NCBI RefSeq assembly: GCF_902167145.1
Contig: NC_050098.1
Coordinates: 38,744,501 to 38,808,500, forward strand
Origin: Zea mays
Taxonomy: Eukaryota > Streptophyta > Magnoliopsida > Poales > Poaceae
Length of the DNA stretch: 64,000 nt
Direction of reading: 5' to 3'
In this document: piece after piece, positions 1-11,366 of the stretch
Numbering within the stretch: position 1 is the first letter of the stretch
How the letters are laid out: each line of letters starts with the position of its first letter
The notes under the pieces: model-generated
Told to the model about the DNA's origin: nothing
Seen by the model: only the letters and a program-made list of their open reading frames with translations
Database searches by the model: none
Made by a program: the position numbers and the translations under genes

Positions 1-1870
1 GCCGGATGTAGTCCCGGAGAGACTCTCCCGGCTGCTGGCGGCAGCTTCGGAGATCCCAGGAGTTCCCAGGGTGCACGTACGTGCCCTGGAAGTTGCCGGC
101 GAAGGCTTGGACCAGGTCGTCCCAGTTGGAGATCCGCCCCGGAGGCAAATGCTCCAGCCAGGCTCGAGGGGTGTCAGAGAGGAACAGGGGCAGGTTGCAG
201 ATGATGAGGTTGTCATCGTCCGTTCCACCCAGGTGGCAGGCCAGCCGGCAGTCCGCGAGCCATAGTTCCGGCCTCGTCTCCCCCGAGTACTTTGTGATAG
301 TAGTCGGGGTTTGGAACCGGGTCGGGAACGGCGTCCGTCGTATGGCCCGGCTGAAAGCCTGCAGACCGGGTGGTTCGGGCGAGGGACTCCGATCCTCCCC
401 GCTGTCGTAGCGTCCCCCACGCCTGGGGTGGTAGCCTCGGCGCACCTTCTCGTCGAGGTGGGCTCGACGGTTGCGGTGATGGTGCTCGTTGCCGAGGCGA
501 CCCGGGACCGCAGGCGCTGTGTTGCGCGTGCGCCCGGTGTGGACCGAGGCTTCCTGCATGAATCGGGAAGTCGCGGCGCGATGCTCCGAGGGGTAGCCCT
601 GCCTTCGGGAGGCAGAGCTTTCGGCCCGTCGGACCGCGGCATCCTCCAGGAGATTCTTGAGCTCTCTCTGGATACGCCGCCCTTCGGTGATTGATGGCTC
701 CGGCATCGCGCGGAGAAGTATTGCCGCTGCAGCCAGGTTCTGGCCGACCCCACTGGAAGCCGGTGGCGGCCTTGCCCTGACATTGTCGGCGATGCGGTGC
801 TGGATGCCCTGGGGTAGATGACGCGCTTCTCCGGCCGGAGGTTGGCCCGCCCATTCCTGCCCGATGTCCCAGCGGAACGGCTCAAGTGTTCATGCTCCCT
901 CGTCGAGCCTGGCCTGCATCTCGCGAATTTGCTCGAGCTGTGGGTCATGACCCCCCGCTGGGACGGGGACCACAGCTAGCTCCCAAAGGATGTCAACGCG
1001 AGGCGCAGGCCTAGGGGGATCACCGTTCTCCGGTATACCAAGATGGTTGCCTTCGCCGGGACCCCCTAAATCGATGTGGAAACATTCACGACTTGGGCCG
1101 CAGTCCTCGTCGCCGAGGCTGCGGCTACCGTCGGAACAGTCGGAAAGGCAGTAGTCGCATGTGGTCATGAAGTCCCACATGGCACTGGGGTTGCCAAGTC
1201 CAGAGAAATCCCAACAAAAGTCGGGCTCATCATCTTCCTTGGAACCTGAGGGCCCATAGGTCGAGACAGCCGTCAGCCGGTCCCAGGGTGACCGCATACG
1301 ATACCCCAGAGGGTTTGGACTCGCCTCTATGAGAGCATCCACCGAAGCGAAGTCGCTTGGTGGGTCGAGGCTGAATCCAAAAGGCACGAGATGGGAGTCG
1401 GTCGGTACCTCTTGGTTGACGGGCGGTGACGAAGTCGCGTCAGGGGCAGACTGCACCGTCGTCTCAGGTACGAGGGTGACGCCCAGCAAGTCCTTTGCGA
1501 GCGTGCTGGCGTCGTCCGTTTGCTTGGAGTTGGCGTGTTGCGGGGAGACGGTGCTCGTCTTCGTCTCAGACGCGAAGTCGATGCCCGTCGCGCCCCCCGT
1601 TGGGGCGCCGGCGCCGTCGACTCGCTCGACAGCCGACAAGGTGCCGCCTCCTGCTTGGCCTTGGTTGCCCCGCCTCCTCCTCTGTCGGCGGGGGAGGCGA
1701 CGGGACAGACCCGAAAGTCGTTCTTCCGCCACGTGGGGAAGACGTCGTTGATTCCGCCGCCGGCGAGCGGGTTGTCGGCCGCCATTGTCGCTGTCGCGCG
1801 GCGGGGGAAGGAGTATCATGTCGTAGCTGCCGTCGAGGGACATGAACTCAAGACTCCCGAAACGGAGCAC
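1..1870 (-). pseudogene. Gypsy gag with one in-frame TGA (5' part)
   Basis: The frame opens at ATG 1870, about 95 bp inside the LTR, and reads 326 codons to a TGA at 890-892. The same frame then stays open for the remaining 296 codons to the window edge. The downstream part ends in a Retrotrans_gag-type region with RAWLEHLPPG, ISNWDDLVQAF and QQPGESLRDYIR. This is the capsid-like domain that packages element RNA. The stop sits where CGA would fit, which suggests a methylated-CpG C-to-T change. Apart from this codon I see no frameshift, so the copy is only lightly damaged. The N-terminal half is low-complexity and charged, as in related elements. Confidence 0.85.
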
Positions 1871-1947
1871 CGTCCCGGGCTAGAAAGGTTGCTGGAGACT
1901 GCCCATCTGGAGCTTGACGGGAAGCTGTTCGTCAACACGCAGCAGGT

Positions 1948-1965
1948 CCCTACCTGGCGTGCCAA
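1948..1965 (-). other. Primer-binding site of the left Gypsy element
   Basis: One base inside the LTR the minus strand reads TTGGCACGCCAGGTAGGG. The second Gypsy element has nearly the same sequence just inside its 5' LTR near 36022, so both seem to use the same tRNA primer. I did not identify that tRNA. Confidence 0.7.
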
Positions 1966-2255
1966 CTGTCGGCGTTTCAACCCCGGGGGTCCCTAGACCG
2001 ACGAGGAAATTGTCGCCGCGTGCCCCAGCCCAGATGGGTCGGCGCGAGACGGAGCGTGAAGGGGGGGAATGGAGCCGGAGGGAGACAGGCGTAAAAGGGG
2101 AAACCCGCGGCCTTCGTGTTTGTCTCGCGCCCAGGTCGGGTGCGCTTGCAGTAGGGGGTTACAAGCGTCCACGCGGGAGGGAGCGAGAGGCTTACGCGAG
2201 CGTCGTCCCGTCCTTCCCGGCGCAGCCAACCCTTTGTAAGAGGGCCCTGGACCTT

Positions 2256-2266
2256 CCTTTTATAGG
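2256..2266 (-). promoter_or_regulatory. LTR TATA box
   Basis: The minus strand reads CCTATAAAAGG inside the LTR, about 290 bp upstream of the LTR end and about 390 bp upstream of the gag start. This is the expected place for the pol II promoter that makes the genomic RNA. Confidence 0.65.
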
Positions 2267-2694
2267 CGTAAGGAGGGGGTCTAGATGTACAATTGGGAGA
2301 TGTAGCAGTGTGCTAACGTGTCTAGTAGAGAGGAGCTAGTGCCCTAAGTACATGCCGTCGTGGCAGCCGGAGAGGTTTTGGCACCCTGTTCGTGTGATGT
2401 CGTGGCCGTCGGAGGAGCGCTGGAGTCTGGCGGAAGGACAGCTGTCGGGGCTGTCGAGTCCTTGCTGACGTCTCCTTGCTTCCGTAAGAGGGCTGAGAGC
2501 CGCCGTCGTCATGGAGCATGCGGGGCACCATCATTGTTTGTTTTACAGGGGCGAGCCAGATGGGACGCCGGTCTTGTTCCCCGTAGCCAGAGTTAGCTAG
2601 GGGTAGGGTAATGATGGCCCCTCCTGTGACGTGGTCGGTCCAAGCCATGGGTAGGGCGAGGCGGAGGCTCCTCCGAGGTCGAGGTCGAGTCTGT

Positions 2695-2971
2695 CTTCCG
2701 GGGCTGAGCCCGAGTCCGAGCCCTGGGTCGGGCGAGGTGGAGTTCGTCGTCTTCCGGGGCTGAGCCCGAGTCCGAGCCCTGGGTCGGGCGAGGCGGAGTT
2801 CGTCATCTTCCGGGGCTGAGCCTGAGTCCGAGCCCTGGGTCGGGCGAGGCGGAGTTCATCGTCTTCCGGGGCTGAGCCCGAGTCCGAGCCCTGGGTCGGG
2901 TGAGGCGGAGTTCGTCGTCTTCCGGGGTTGAGCCCGAGTCCGAGCCCTAGGTCGGGCGAGGCGGAGCTTCC
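2695..2971 (-). repeat. 56-bp tandem repeats in the LTR
   Basis: Units begin at 2695, 2751, 2807, 2863 and 2919 with a constant 56-bp step and only a few substitutions. Each unit carries the GC-rich core CCGAGTCCGAGCCCTGGGTC. The array lies in the U3 part of the LTR, upstream of the TATA box in element orientation. Confidence 0.9.
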
Positions 2972-3464
2972 TATGGCGCCTGAGGCCGGACTTGGCTGCT
3001 GTCAGCCTCACTCTGTCGAGTGGCACAGCAGTCGGAGCGGCGCGGGCGGCGCTGTCTTCTTGTCAGGCTAGTCAGTGGAGCGGCAAAGTGACGACAGTCA
3101 CTTCGGCTCAGTCGACTGAAAGGCGTGCGTCAGGATAAGGTGTCAGGCCACCTTTGCATTAAATGCTCCTGCGATATGGTCGGTCGTTGTGGCGATTTGG
3201 CCAAGGTTGCTTCTTGGCGAAGACTGGGCCTCGGGCGAGCCGGAGGTGTGTTCGTTGCTTGAGGGGGCCCTCGGGCGAGACGTGAATCCTCCGGGGTCGG
3301 CTGCCCTTGCCTGAGGCTTGGCTCGGGCGAGGCGAGATCGTGTCCCTTGAGTGGACCGAGCCTTGACTTGATCGCACCCATCAGGCCTTTGCAGCTTTAT
3401 GCTGATGGGGGTTACCAGCTGAGATTAGGAGTCTTGGGGGTACCCCTAATTATGGTCCCCGACA

Positions 3465-4434
3465 AGGTGTAAGCCTAATTCCTTTTCACCAACCAAGGAC
3501 CTAGATGCTTTCAAAACTGACTCGATTACCAAGTTCATAACATAACCTAGTCATACATGAATCTAACTCTATGACTTCGAGTTTATCCCTTATTATGTTG
3601 AGATCCTTGACACATATGCGCTTCTAGAATATTTCTAGTTTTGGGCTCTCTCTTGGTCTTATTATCGAGTCTTTGGGCTTGTGGCTGAGCTCATGGGCCC
3701 TTTTGCACAGGTTTTGCTTCATGAAACTTGATTTAGACATACACAATATATAATATTGACAAAAAGGTTTCAGGCGTTGGACTCAGTGAAGCTTTAATTC
3801 TATTTAGATTTCAAAATTGAGTATAGAAATTGTCCTACTATAAAGGGGATACAACACACAAGCTTTAATGTGTAACCAAGTGCTCCACTCTAACCTACCA
3901 TACACTTCTCCTTAAACCAAACCCAATTCAGCCAAATCTTATCTCCTATCTCTATTGCTAGCTTGTGTGGCACTACTGTGTGGACCTACAATACTACCAT
4001 AATGTGGCACTGCCATGACTTAACGACTAGCTTGTAGGTAGGAGTATTTATAAACCCAAACTTTAATGTGTAATCATATTGCCATTCAATCCACCAAATT
4101 CCAATAAATGGTTAGATGCACTTACATTGATGGTCGTTTGGCTACGTGAGGACCTGTTATGACTAAGAGACTATATACTACTTTCTATATAACTAATAAC
4201 TAAAAGGTCGACACTATCTCGAGTAGCCTGCAATACCAGATCACACGTCCACATATTTGTTTTTAAAAAAAAGAAATTGACATAATAATTTAACATACCA
4301 CGCGTTTAGCCTTGCCAGCGTGACTATCAGCCCTAAGGTGGTGGAGCCCAGCCTTCATTAACCGGTTCCCACGATTTGCCTCTGGACTCCTCAGAAGCCT
4401 AATACTTACAACCACACCCAAGCATCCGCTCGGC
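3465..4434. other. Non-coding interval, nothing recognised
   Basis: An AT-rich stretch between the Gypsy LTR and a small hAT element. I found no open frame, terminal repeat or RNA gene. Confidence 0.5.
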
Positions 4435-5006
4435 TAGGCCTGGGCAAAAAGAACCGGAACCGAGGAACCGAACCGAAATAACCGAGAACCGGAACCGAAC
4501 CGAAATAACCGAGAACCGGAACCGAACTAACCGAACCGAAGGAACCGTTATGAAATTCGGTTCTTGTTTTTTGAGAACCGAAATAAATGAGATATTTTCG
4601 GTTCTGCACTCCAAAGAACCGAAAGAACCGAAAGAACCGAAAAACCCAAAAGTATTAGATTCAATTTGTTACATGTGTTTGTAACTTCGGATGTTGTGTT
4701 ATCGACTTATGTTTAACCTCTAATCATCCATGTATTATCTATGAAATTATGGTCATTGTGCACTTGTCGTTGTTTGTGGGAAGATGTTGCTGAAATTTCT
4801 CACAAAAGTTGTCGTTATTCAGAAGTTTAGAGTGGCTGTTACAGTTCGGTTAGAACCGAGGAACCGAACCGAAGAACCGAGAACCGAACTAGTCGGTTCT
4901 GGTTTCTTTATCTTGCTATTTCGGTTCTAGTTTTTGAAGAACCGAATTTCTACAAGAACCGAGGAACCGAACCGAACCGAACCGAAGAACCGAATGCCCA
5001 GTCCTA
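4435..5006. mobile_element. Non-autonomous hAT-type element with GAACCG subterminal repeats
   Basis: A 572-bp element with 12-bp terminal inverted repeats TAGGCCTGGGCA/TAGGACTGGGCA, flanked by the perfect 8-bp duplication CGCTCGGC at 4427-4434 and 5007-5014. Both ends are packed with GAACCGAACCG-like repeats, on both strands, as expected for subterminal transposase-binding sites. It has no coding capacity. Confidence 0.9.
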
Positions 5007-5298
5007 CGCTCGGCTAATCCATCTCACTCTGCTTGTACTGTGCAGCTGTGTGAGTGGTTTTTATTGGCTGTCTTACGGTCGACGTAATGTAAGTCATCTT
5101 GTATGCAATGGATTCTCCTAAAGTCACACGGGAATTATATTTTGGGTCGAATTTCTTTCTTTTTTTCTGTTGCGGGGGAAGATCATCATCACATGCATTT
5201 CACATGTCGTGGTGGAAAAAGGCACGTACGTTACACAGAAATCAAGAAGAAAGGATATAAAGACGAGATATATTTAAGAAAGAGAGAGCAAAAAGCTA

Positions 5299-5519
5299 CT
5301 ACCTCCGTTTATAAATATAAGACATCGTTAACTTTTTTTCGAAAACTTTCGACAACCTGTTATATTCAAAATATTTATTTAAAAATGTAAAAAAATTAAA
5401 CCAAACACAAACTAACTTAGATGATAAAATAAATCACGAAAAAATAAATGAGAAGAATTTATTATTTTCTGAATAAGACGAGTGGTCAAAAAAAATAAAG
5501 TCAATGATATGAGGGAGTA
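5299..5519. mobile_element. Stowaway MITE (Tc1/mariner type)
   Basis: A 221-bp AT-rich element with ends CTACCTCCGTTT and ATGAGGGAG, matching the Stowaway CTCCCTCCGTxxx terminal consensus, and flanked by TA on both sides. No coding capacity. Confidence 0.82.
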
Positions 5520-5878
5520 TATTGTAAAATAAAAATAGATAAAATGTGGATGCTAGAATAACATTTTTTATATGGGACCGACGCGCGCGCGGGAGACAGA
5601 AAAGTGACGATGGCGGTGAGTGGCTCGCTAACTCCTCCAAGTGCTCCACGCCTCCACCCACTACTCTGCACCCACTCAAGAAAAGGGAGTTTATTGTTCT
5701 CTCTCGCCTGGCCTGGCTCCATCCCCACGGCCGGCAGCCCGGCACAGACGGGATCATCCACATCCACCGTACCGTTCCCCCGCGTGCGACTGGAATAATG
5801 GTGACCTGATCATGGAACTGATGATGATATGCTGCATCTGCATGGGGCCCGACCGTGCGCTACCTTCTTCTTTTTTAA
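5520..5878. other. Flank of Helitron 1, nothing recognised
   Basis: Moderately GC-rich host sequence up to the Helitron 3' junction. I looked here for a second Helitron 3' end and found none. Confidence 0.4.
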
Positions 5879-5908
5879 CTAGGTGAGTGCCCGTGCGTTG
5901 CAACGGCA
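5879..5908 (-). other. Helitron 1 3' terminus with hairpin
   Basis: The palindrome CGTTGCAACG lies just upstream of the terminal CTAG. The last 28 bases are identical to the 3' end of Helitron 2 at 17714, which places both in one family. Confidence 0.85.
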
Positions 5909-8900
5909 CACAATCACGGAAACGAGAAGGTAGATTTTTTCGAAAACTACAAAAAGCATATGATCTTTCGACATAACATACAAAATTCAGATGGAAATCA
6001 GAAAATAATGTAAGCCTCAACTACAAAAGAAGCATCAGAGAATAAAGGACAATAATTAGTAACACTATATAAAGCAGTTAACAACACATGATTGTCAAGC
6101 AAGCGTATGAGCAGAGCTAGCACTCTGAGCATAGGTTCTCCTAGCTGTGGATAAAAAGGATGATGATCAACGAAAGAACAACCTTAACCAATTGAAGGAT
6201 TTAGTAGAGAGAAGTAGGTCAATATATCGACCTAAAGTAGAACTCTATCTGCTTGAATAGCTTGACATGTTCCTCTTCTACGTCAGATTCAGGTGCTTGA
6301 AAGTAAGGATAAGCGATCAACGAACCTGAGCAAGTCTGCCAGAAGCTACAAAATTGAAGTTCATATAAACTTCCCACTCGGCAAGGTGATAAATGATAAG
6401 CCAATAACCAAACACTATACTCTACCGCTAGAGGACGAGAAAGCACACATAGAAATAACTTGACACTTCAATGTTTCTATAAATTTCAGTAATCTAAAAA
6501 TGCAAACACCATAGAAATAATCATGTCTTCCAAACTCAGATTTTTTCCCTATAATACACATGTTTCAAATCATGATTAAGAATCAAAAGCTATGCTTATA
6601 TTTAGTAAATAACACAAAATAGGTTGCTTATGAAACACTAAAATTAAAAGAAGACAATGCATATTAGTGGAATGTGATATTTAGAACTGACACACAATAA
6701 TTGATGTAACATAGGTTGCTCATTTATATACAAAATACAAGAAGTTGAGTGTTGTGACAACTATATATTCTTCACATGCATCTTTCAGTTATTTGCTAAT
6801 GTTCAAATCAACAACAATATGTTTTTGTCAAAAATGTACAAAAGAACCTAAATATAGGTGTTGCTACTTTGACAAACAATAAGGCAAATTGTGCACATAT
6901 ACAACAGGCAGGATGTATCCAGAAACACGTGAAATGCTTAGGGCTAGAAGAAGATTACCGTGTGACGTTTTACTACATAGGAGCAGCTGGCTCAGGCATG
7001 TTGAGCTAGCTTCTTCACTGTTGAGGCCATGTTCTTGCCCTAGTGCTCGGCAAGGGCAAGTTTGGTCTCACTGGATTGTTTGATGCCATCGTCAACAAAG
7101 ACGCCACCGCCACCAGAATATGCATTCGGTCCTGCATCAAGAGGATCCAGAGGAAACTGTAGCAGCAAGGAAAAAATTTACCGATCTTTCATTGGAATTA
7201 TTTCCTAGTTTTACAAATTCTTGGGCTTACAAACAAAGAATATTAAACAAATAAATTTTAGACAAGCAGCCATCAAGCATGTATTTTATTAATGAAAAAT
7301 CCATAGTAGTTGAAGGAAATATGTGTTGTCATCTTGACATATCTAATTATATTGATTCTATAACATTTTGGTATACCCAAAAGTTGAATTTCATTCTCAT
7401 AGCCATGGTGGGAGGCTGAGTGCATGCAAAATAATGTCACAATGGTTGTGCTTGCTAACAGAAAATATGAAAACAAATGTGAATTTCCATCCCAATCTAA
7501 TTCGAAAACATATATAGGAAAGATGAGGTCAAGAAGTCTTGCGTGGAAGCAACCAATATCTCACCATTCTTAGGAGTACATAAATTATTCTGAACCTGTA
7601 AAAGCAATAAAAATAAAAAATATCAGCTATCAAAGTTGTGCTAAGGTGCTAGTACATAAAAGTAAATTTGCTCAACTTAAAAAAGAAGGAAAGCAAATGC
7701 TACCCCAATGAGCATAAGCGCTTCAGTGCGAGTTTCCTCCGTCTGAGGGACATGCAAATTCATTTCATCTCCATCAAAATTAGCATTGTAAGGGTTTAGG
7801 GTTTATTGTAAAAGCTCTTCTTCTACCGCTTCACCTGGGACCAAAGCACAATCGAGTAACAAAACCATATCAGTTGGAATGGGGTTTTGAGCAGAGAAGG
7901 CGACAGCAGCACAAAGTTGCACAGCTGCATGGTGGTGCACTGCATGCACTGGAGGGCGATAAAGTTCAGAACCTAGGCTAACTGTTTGTGCTTGTTGGCA
8001 TTAAGAAATAGCAAGATTACTCTACAGGTTTTGTAGCATGATAAAGAGTTCCCATCTGACTACACATAGGCCAGTGGAAACAGGGCCGCACATAGTCACA
8101 CACACATAAACAATCAGCAACATTGTATCTCCTACCAGGCTACCACATACCAGGTTCCCAGATGTGACTTAGAATTGAGTTGTTACTATGGGAATTGAGT
8201 TGCTTTTATTACAACAAATAAAATCCATGTGCCACAAAAAGCTCTAAATATTACCGTTTTCTACACAGACAACAATCCAAACTCAATTCATTGGTGCCCA
8301 TAAGGCGCTGCTTCCTGATGATGCTAGGAAGGGGCAACACCTTAAATCTTACAAGTACATGATATGGCTGAAAGTATTTGTTTAATTCAGATTTTATCCC
8401 AAAATACAAAATGGAAGGACAGATGCACATCGTTGCTAGAACGCTAAAAATATCAGTTTAAAGGATCTGTAGAAGATATTTTTTTAATTTTCTCCCAGTT
8501 TGGTCTAAGTTCTGGTCATGAACACCATCTACGACATGTTTGCATGTACCAATAAAACATATCATCATTCATGATATCCAAAACAAAGTATTGAGACCTA
8601 AGTATTTCAATTTCTCCAAGTGTATAAAATCTCCTACAGAGATCAATTGAACACAACCCAGTCCAACAATTAGCATAATAAATATAAAAAGACAGCCCAC
8701 CAGGACAAATTCCTAAATGAGCTCATTGTGCAGTATGAATTTGGCAACAAAGATAGCAGATGATCTAGAGAAATATCCTACTGCATAGATGAAAGAAGAT
8801 ATAAATGTAAACACATTGTACAAGACAACATTATAAATTTGTGTCCCGTACAAGAAACCAAGGCAAGACCAACACAAACAACAAAACACCTGATTAATTA

Positions 8901-10450
8901 TCCAACATCCTAAACAATGAAGATCAGTCAATCCATGTGTGTACCTCATGACTTCAAATACTACCAGTACCACGAAAAGAGTAGTCTGAATAACAACATA
9001 AAGGTGATTCATGTCCTGCTGAAGGATACCTTTCCAAATTGGCCAATTGGCGCTCCATTCTGCATCTTTGAAAATGATCTTTCTGCATTTTATTCTGGGT
9101 AGTATCTGCAAGCCTGCAACTGCAATATATGCAATGAAGCATTTAATATTCAGATTGGTTCAAACTCAGGTATTCAATATATCATTCCTGTAAACTGGAA
9201 AGCTACAACATGTGCAGATACAATGAACTGTACTATGAAACAGTGCTGATCATTCCGAAGTCAAGAGTCAGGAGATCACTTTTGCAGCTCTAACTCAACC
9301 AGAGGTTAAAAAACACTGAAAGTCTGAAACCTAGTGCATTGTAGACAGAGGCATCATTGAGTTTTGCCGAAACAAATGCTACACAAAAAGAAGGAACATG
9401 ACTTAATTTACTAAACATGAGAATGGCAAATAAAGGCTACATGAGCGTATGAGCATTTACTTATTCAAGCCCAAAGCTGGTAGACAGAGAGGAAAAATAA
9501 AATGGACACCCTACTAACATAAATCCAACGGCATCATTGAGTTTTGCACGCACACACCAAAATCGGTACCTATACTCTACAACAAACTACAGAGGGAAAC
9601 AGAAACTCAGGTATTCAGGACCAAACACAACTAATTGGTATGTGTATTTTTTAGCAGCCATAACCTTCCAATCCATCTATATGACACTTATGTTAAATGT
9701 AACTTACTAATAAGAACGGAATGAACGGTGGCAGTTCTATGATGGCTGGCTGAATCGAGAAGAACATGGAACAAAAAGGAAAGGAAGATGAATGGTGAAT
9801 CCCACCTCCTGCTAGCTCTAGCTCCTAAAGCTCGTCAGTCGACGCACGGACACGGAGGCAGACTCTAGCTTGTCTTCAGTCAAAGATCATCGCCTCGCTT
9901 CCTGCTACCACCACGACGCAGTAGGTCTTGTGGTGCCCTACGTGCCCTCCGAGCACCACCACCGCCACAGCAATTCCCTAGCCGTGGCGCAACAGCTCGC
10001 CGCCGCTGGCGGTCGAAAAAAAGGAGATTACAAAAAGCTACAACCTGGAGGCGATGATCATCTGCTATCTTTCAGCTTGAGAAGATTACACATCTTGGGG
10101 ACATAGTCGGTGCAGCGCTACAGGGTGGCAGAAAAGGTCAGGGCGCCGCGGAAAAGAGTGCCATCGCCCCCGCCAGGAAGCCCATGGACGTGGACGCGGA
10201 CTGGGAGCGGGACCTCAGCCCAACGGCGGTACACGCGGCGCCCACTACTCCCCACTCTGCTGAGCGCCCGCAGCCGGCGCCCTCACGCTCACGCGGCTGG
10301 GCTTGGCGCCCGTGCCCGTGGCCGTGGCCGCCACTTCCAAGCTCACAGCTTGGCTCGAGCAAAGAGGTGAGTGATACGCCCTGCGCGCGACCTGTTCAAC
10401 ACGAGAAAGGAGCAGATCTGATTCAACAACCTTTTCATTTTCTCGTGTAT
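5909..10450. other. Helitron 1 body, intron-like, no gene identified
   Basis: Mostly AT-rich sequence with short open stretches, the longest near 8713-9111 minus (132 codons with hydrophobic runs). GC-rich coding-like patches occur at about 6950-7150 and 9860-10370. I could not assign any to a protein family. They may be exons and introns of captured genes. Confidence 0.4.
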
Positions 10451-10852
10451 TCAGACGAACAAGAACAGAACGGAACTACAAGCGTGTATCCATCGGGGGG
10501 AGAGAAACTTCGTGGAGTCCTCCGTGTCAACGTAGTGGCTCTCGTCGATGTGGTCGAACTCGTTGTCCAAGTCCTCCGTCGCCGCGTCCGCCGCAGACTT
10601 GAGGTCAGCGATGTTGCTCAGCGACGCGAACGCCCGATCCCTGGGGTTTAGGTTCCCCATCCGCGCGGACCGCGAGAAGCCGGTCGTCAGCTTGCCCGGC
10701 TCGCCGATCGAGTACGTCCTCCGACTGCTCGGCGTCCGTGGCTTGTCCGGCATCCACCGCTGCGACGCCGACCGCGGCGTTCCCTTCTTGCTGCTGCCAT
10801 TCGGAAGGCGTTGTTCGAGGCCGTAGCCCGGCGCGAGGTTTTCGGCGACCAT
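10451..10852 (-). pseudogene. Captured gene fragment of unknown identity
   Basis: A 133-codon frame starts at ATG 10852 and has coding-like composition: basic and Ser/Thr-rich for the first 70 residues (KKGTPRSASQRWMPDKPRTP), then acidic (DLDNEFDHIDESH). A GC-rich 5'-UTR-like stretch precedes it. The frame probably runs past the true exon end into intron. I do not recognise the protein. It lies inside the shorter Helitron unit (5879-11170) in the same orientation, near that unit's 5' end, where captured first exons often sit. Confidence 0.4.
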
Positions 10853-11129
10853 TGCGGCGGGGGGGCGGGCGGAGGGCGAGCGTAGGCGTGCGGCGCGACG
10901 CGGTCGCGATGGAAACGGAGGTCGGGCGGGGCCGCGACGGAAACGGAGGTCGGGCGGGACTGTGACGAATACGGTTGCCGGGGGATGGAGGCGGGATGGC
11001 GTGCGAGTGTGGTTGTCGGCGAGCTTTGCGGCGGGGGAGGGTGGAGCGTAGAGCTTTGCGACGAAAACGGCTGCCGGAAAGAAGAAACGAAGGTGGCGAG
11101 GTTATCGGGGGCGGGTGCGAGGTTATCGG

Positions 11130-11170
11130 GGGCGGGGGCGGTCTACAGACCGCCCTTAATGTAGTACAGA
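11130..11170 (-). other. Second Helitron 5' terminus inside Helitron 1
   Basis: The minus strand reads TCTGTACTACATTAAGGGCG from 11170, preceded by A. It fits the same 5' consensus as 15714 (TCTCTACTAACTATTAAG). The following bases of both ends share the pattern CTGTAGAC(T/C)GCCCCCGCC, so the two are homologous termini. Confidence 0.75.
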
Positions 11171-11366
11171 TAAGGCAGTTAGGGCCTATATGCTAACAAC
11201 CTTCCTCTATTAACTAAATGATACACAACTATGTTGTGTGTTCGAGAAAAATAAAGAGATTGAAAATTTTTAAGGGACTAAATCACATTATATCTCGATT
11301 GAGACCTGATGATAATTAGCTAATTACCAATAACTAAGTGTACCTGTTCTAGAAAAAAATGAGTAC

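Larger units (their letters stand above)
1..3464 (-). mobile_element. Gypsy LTR retrotransposon, 5' part (cut by window edge)
   Basis: On the minus strand a complete 5' LTR (1967-3464) is followed by a primer-binding site and a long gag frame that runs off the left edge. The LTR starts TGTCGGGGACC and ends in CCGACA, giving matched TG...CA ends. The gag ends in the Retrotrans_gag region, so pol and the 3' LTR lie outside the window. The LTR and gag style resemble high-copy grass Gypsy elements of the Tat/non-chromovirus kind, but I did not settle the family name. The target-site duplication cannot be checked because only one end is present; the outer flank is AGGTG at 3465-3469. Confidence 0.9.
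1967..3464 (-). repeat. 5' LTR of the left Gypsy element
   Basis: A 1,498-bp LTR with 6-bp inverted ends (TGTCGG/CCGACA). It contains a TATA box near 2260 and a 56-bp tandem array at 2695-2971. It directly abuts the primer-binding site at 1948-1965, which fixes its inner edge. Confidence 0.88.

Noticed and set aside
8713..9111. A 132-codon hydrophobic frame in Helitron 1
   Set aside because: It has an AT-rich, intron-like context and no recognisable membrane protein family. Kept only as part of the described Helitron body.
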